Below the pieces are notes generated by a model. That model saw only the letters and a list, made by a program, of their open reading frames with translations. It was not told the DNA's origin and made no database searches. The translations under genes were made by a program, and so were the position numbers. Below, piece by piece: positions 14,090 through 15,475 of a DNA stretch of 15,475 nucleotides. Origin of the DNA: Desulfurococcales archaeon (GTDB taxonomy: Archaea; Thermoproteota; Thermoprotei_A; Sulfolobales; NBVN01); the NCBI GenBank assembly GCA_023255965.1, contig JAGDWE010000030.1, positions 1 to 15,475 on the forward strand. The letters are read 5' to 3'. Numbering within the stretch: position 1 is the first letter of the stretch; each line of letters begins with the position of its first letter.

Positions 14090-15142
14090 GTGGGTAGGGA
14101 TAAATTACGTGGAATAATAACATTAAGTCATGGCGGTGGAGGTAGGGATTCATGGGAATTAATTAACGACTTAATAATCTCCAAGGTACCTGAGGAGCTA
14201 AGGAGAGCGTTTGACGGTGTAGGGCTAGATGAATTAGATGATGGAGTTGCAATCAAGCTAAATGATTTATACGTAGTTGCATCCATCGATTCATATACGG
14301 TTAAGCCGTTAATATTTCCTGGAGGTGATTTAGGTGCCTTGGCTGCTGCGGGCACGATCAACGATCTACTTATGATGGGGGCTAGACCTATAGGGATTGT
14401 TGATGCGGTGGTTGTTGAGGAAGGTACTCAGGTAGAGCTGGTGGATACAATCATTAGGTCGATGATTAATACGCTGATATCTGAAGGCGTGGCTTTATTG
14501 GGTGGCGACTTTAAAGTGATGCCTAAGGGCTCGCTAGATGGTATGATAATAACGACAGCTGGTTTAGGCATAGCTAGGAGGCTCATAGTTGATGCTGGGA
14601 TTAGAATTGGTGACAAGGTTGTGGTTACTGGCCCAATAGCGGAGCATGGCGCGGTCATAATAGCCTCTCAGCTGGGCTTACTTGATAATGTTAAGGAGTT
14701 AAGGAGCGATGTTAAGCCGTTGACTAAATATTTGATGCCGGTTATTGATGAATACGGTGAGTATATACATGCCGCTAGAGATCCAACTAGGGGAGGTTTG
14801 GCATCGACATTAAATGAATGGGTAGCAGGCAGGGACTTAACTATAATCATAGATAGGACTAAAATACCCATTAGAGACCCGGTTAAGGGGTTTCTAGACA
14901 TTTTAGGTATTGATCCGCTTAATGTAGCCTCAGAAGGCGTAGCGGTGTTAGCCGTAGATCCATTGGTAGCCGACGACGTTGTTGAGGAACTCCATAAGTT
15001 AGGACTCAAGGACGCTTCAATAGTTGGTGAAATCATTAAGCCGCCATCAAAATTGGCCAGCGGTAGAGTTCTTATTAGAACCGAGATTGGCGGGCTATCA
15101 TTTGTCGACGCCCTTGCATCACCGGTGCCTAGGATTTGTTAA
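14090..15142 (+). CDS. hypE: HypE, carbamoyl dehydratase of [NiFe]-hydrogenase maturation
   Basis: HypE takes the carbamoyl group from HypF on its C-terminal cysteine and dehydrates it with ATP to a thiocyanate. It then hands cyanide to the iron of [NiFe] hydrogenase on HypC/HypD. The 350-aa chain is full length. Visible are the N-terminal SHGGGGRDSWELINDLI (13-29), FPGGDLGALAAAGTINDLLM (76-95) of the AIRS/PurM ATP fold, the GGDFKVMPKGSLDGM loop (138-152), ARDPTRGGLAST (229-240) and the terminal PRIC with C350 as acceptor. The start is GTG in AAGGTGGG; no nearby ATG fits. No other hyp or hydrogenase genes lie in the window, so the rest of the pathway must be elsewhere. Its presence implies an [NiFe] hydrogenase and H2 metabolism (inference). 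Confidence 0.95.
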   Translation: MGRDKLRGIITLSHGGGGRDSWELINDLIISKVPEELRRAFDGVGLDELDDGVAIKLNDLYVVASIDSYTVKPLIFPGGDLGALAAAGTINDLLMMGARPIGIVDAVVVEEGTQVELVDTIIRSMINTLISEGVALLGGDFKVMPKGSLDGMIITTAGLGIARRLIVDAGIRIGDKVVVTGPIAEHGAVIIASQLGLLDNVKELRSDVKPLTKYLMPVIDEYGEYIHAARDPTRGGLASTLNEWVAGRDLTIIIDRTKIPIRDPVKGFLDILGIDPLNVASEGVAVLAVDPLVADDVVEELHKLGLKDASIVGEIIKPPSKLASGRVLIRTEIGGLSFVDALASPVPRIC

Positions 15143-15329
15143 TCATTTCTTAATTAGTTAATCCAATTACCGAGAGTATAGTAGCATCTTTTACTGGGGT
15201 TATTGAGAGACAGTATTAGTGGATTCCTCCCAATGTCATCTAATAATTCGCAGGTAATGTCGGTCTCAGGCATCTACCTTCATAATAAGGAGCTTAGCTA
15301 TAGGTGGAGTAGGTTTACTTAAAGGCGGG
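15143..15329. other. Gap after hypE with one doubtful small ORF
   Basis: No recognisable gene. On the minus strand a 39-codon frame runs 15273 to 15154 (ATG start). It begins MPETDITCELLDDIGRNP, which has the look of a helix-rich small protein. CTATAG-type bases near 15296-15305 sit at the distance expected for a leaderless start. The opposite strand also has a short frame ending at about 15322, so neither can be preferred from sequence alone. It could be a remnant or a small protein gene. Confidence 0.25.
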
Positions 15330-15341
15330 ATAAAGCTTATT
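15330..15341 (+). promoter_or_regulatory. TATA box before the terminal structured RNA
   Basis: ATAAAGCTTATT follows a G-rich GGCGGG that could act as a BRE-like context. It predicts transcription from about 15361, the base where the G+C-rich structured stretch begins. Confidence 0.45.
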
Positions 15342-15360
15342 CTCTTTCTCCGTTTTGCTC

Positions 15361-15475
15361 CTAAACGTGGGATGCCCGTAGTGGGCTTGGCGACCGTGGA
15401 CGCGTCCCCACGCCGTCAACACATCCCCGAGTCCCTAAGAACCGTGGGTAGAGGGCTCCCCGCGGTGAGGGATAG
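15361..15475 (+). ncRNA. 5' part of a G+C-rich structured RNA, cut by the window edge
   Basis: The last 115 bases are far richer in G+C than the genes around them and fold well. GGGATG (15369-15374) pairs with CATCCC (15422-15427), enclosing CCC-GTAGT-GGG (15375-15385) and a bulged GGCG...CGCC hairpin (15389-15414): a three-way junction. Next, ACCGTGGG (15441-15448) pairs with CCCGCGGT (15459-15466), stacked on GTCCCT (15431-15436) with AGGGAT (15468-15473). A TATA box sits about 26 bases before the start. It could be a stable RNA (SRP, RNase P or other) or the processed leader of an rRNA operon; no diagnostic core motif of these is visible. A frame from ATG 15371 stays open to the edge, but its G+C-rich third positions are unlike the neighbours. 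Confidence 0.5.

Noticed and set aside
14668..15036. 122-codon minus-strand ORF opposite hypE
   Set aside because: Serine/threonine-rich shadow of hypE, whose own family motifs are complete through to the terminal PRIC.
15369..15427. Short tRNA with acceptor GGGATG/CATCCC
   Set aside because: At 59 bases it is too short. It has no T-arm consensus, and the enclosed hairpins do not match the D or anticodon arms.
15371..15475. Open frame from ATG 15371 to the window edge
   Set aside because: Its G+C-rich third codon positions are unlike all real genes here, and the bases are better explained by the stacked RNA helices.

Overview
The window looks like chromosomal DNA of a thermophilic archaeon of the Thermoproteota (Crenarchaeota). 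Signs of this are the A+T-rich coding sequence, TATA-type promoters about 25-45 bases before start codons, short or absent leaders, GGTG-type ribosome sites, frequent GTG/TTG starts, and archaeal gene sets: a thiolase/DUF35 pair of the archaeal mevalonate-pathway type, a MoaD-MoaE fusion, a membrane-anchored subtilase and a free-standing B3/4 protein. A member of the Thermoproteales related to Caldivirga, Vulcanisaeta or Thermocladium is my best guess, but no 16S gene is present to confirm it.

Left arm (81-5970, all minus strand). Reading in the direction of transcription: a secreted, membrane-anchored S8 protease; a UPF0104/LPG-synthase-type membrane protein 22 bases later; a ten-helix EamA transporter; a B3/4-domain protein overlapping its end; and a fused MoaD-MoaE molybdopterin synthase. 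The first four are packed tightly enough to be partly co-transcribed.

Centre (6126-8547, plus strand). A three-gene operon lies head-to-head with the protease: an HMG-CoA synthase-like protein, a thiolase and a DUF35 zinc-ribbon/OB protein. The layout matches the archaeal acetoacetyl-CoA thiolase/HMG-CoA synthase complex. The synthase-like member is intact as a reading frame, but it is short and appears to have lost every catalytic motif. It is the most unusual protein in the window.

Middle right (8548-12244). A gap with one doubtful small ORF is followed by a half-size EamA protein (minus), a rhomboid protease with a long C-terminal extension (plus) and a polysaccharide-flippase-like protein (minus) that overlaps the rhomboid gene tail to tail.

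Right end (12245-15475). About 650 bases without a convincing protein gene hold two promoter-linked structured RNA candidates. One ends in a hairpin and T-tract. The other is a G+C-rich leader, closed by an 8-bp helix, directly in front of a PflA-like radical SAM gene. The hydrogenase maturation gene hypE follows. The last 115 bases hold a third G+C-rich, TATA-preceded structured RNA that runs off the window. I could not assign any of the three to a known RNA family by eye.
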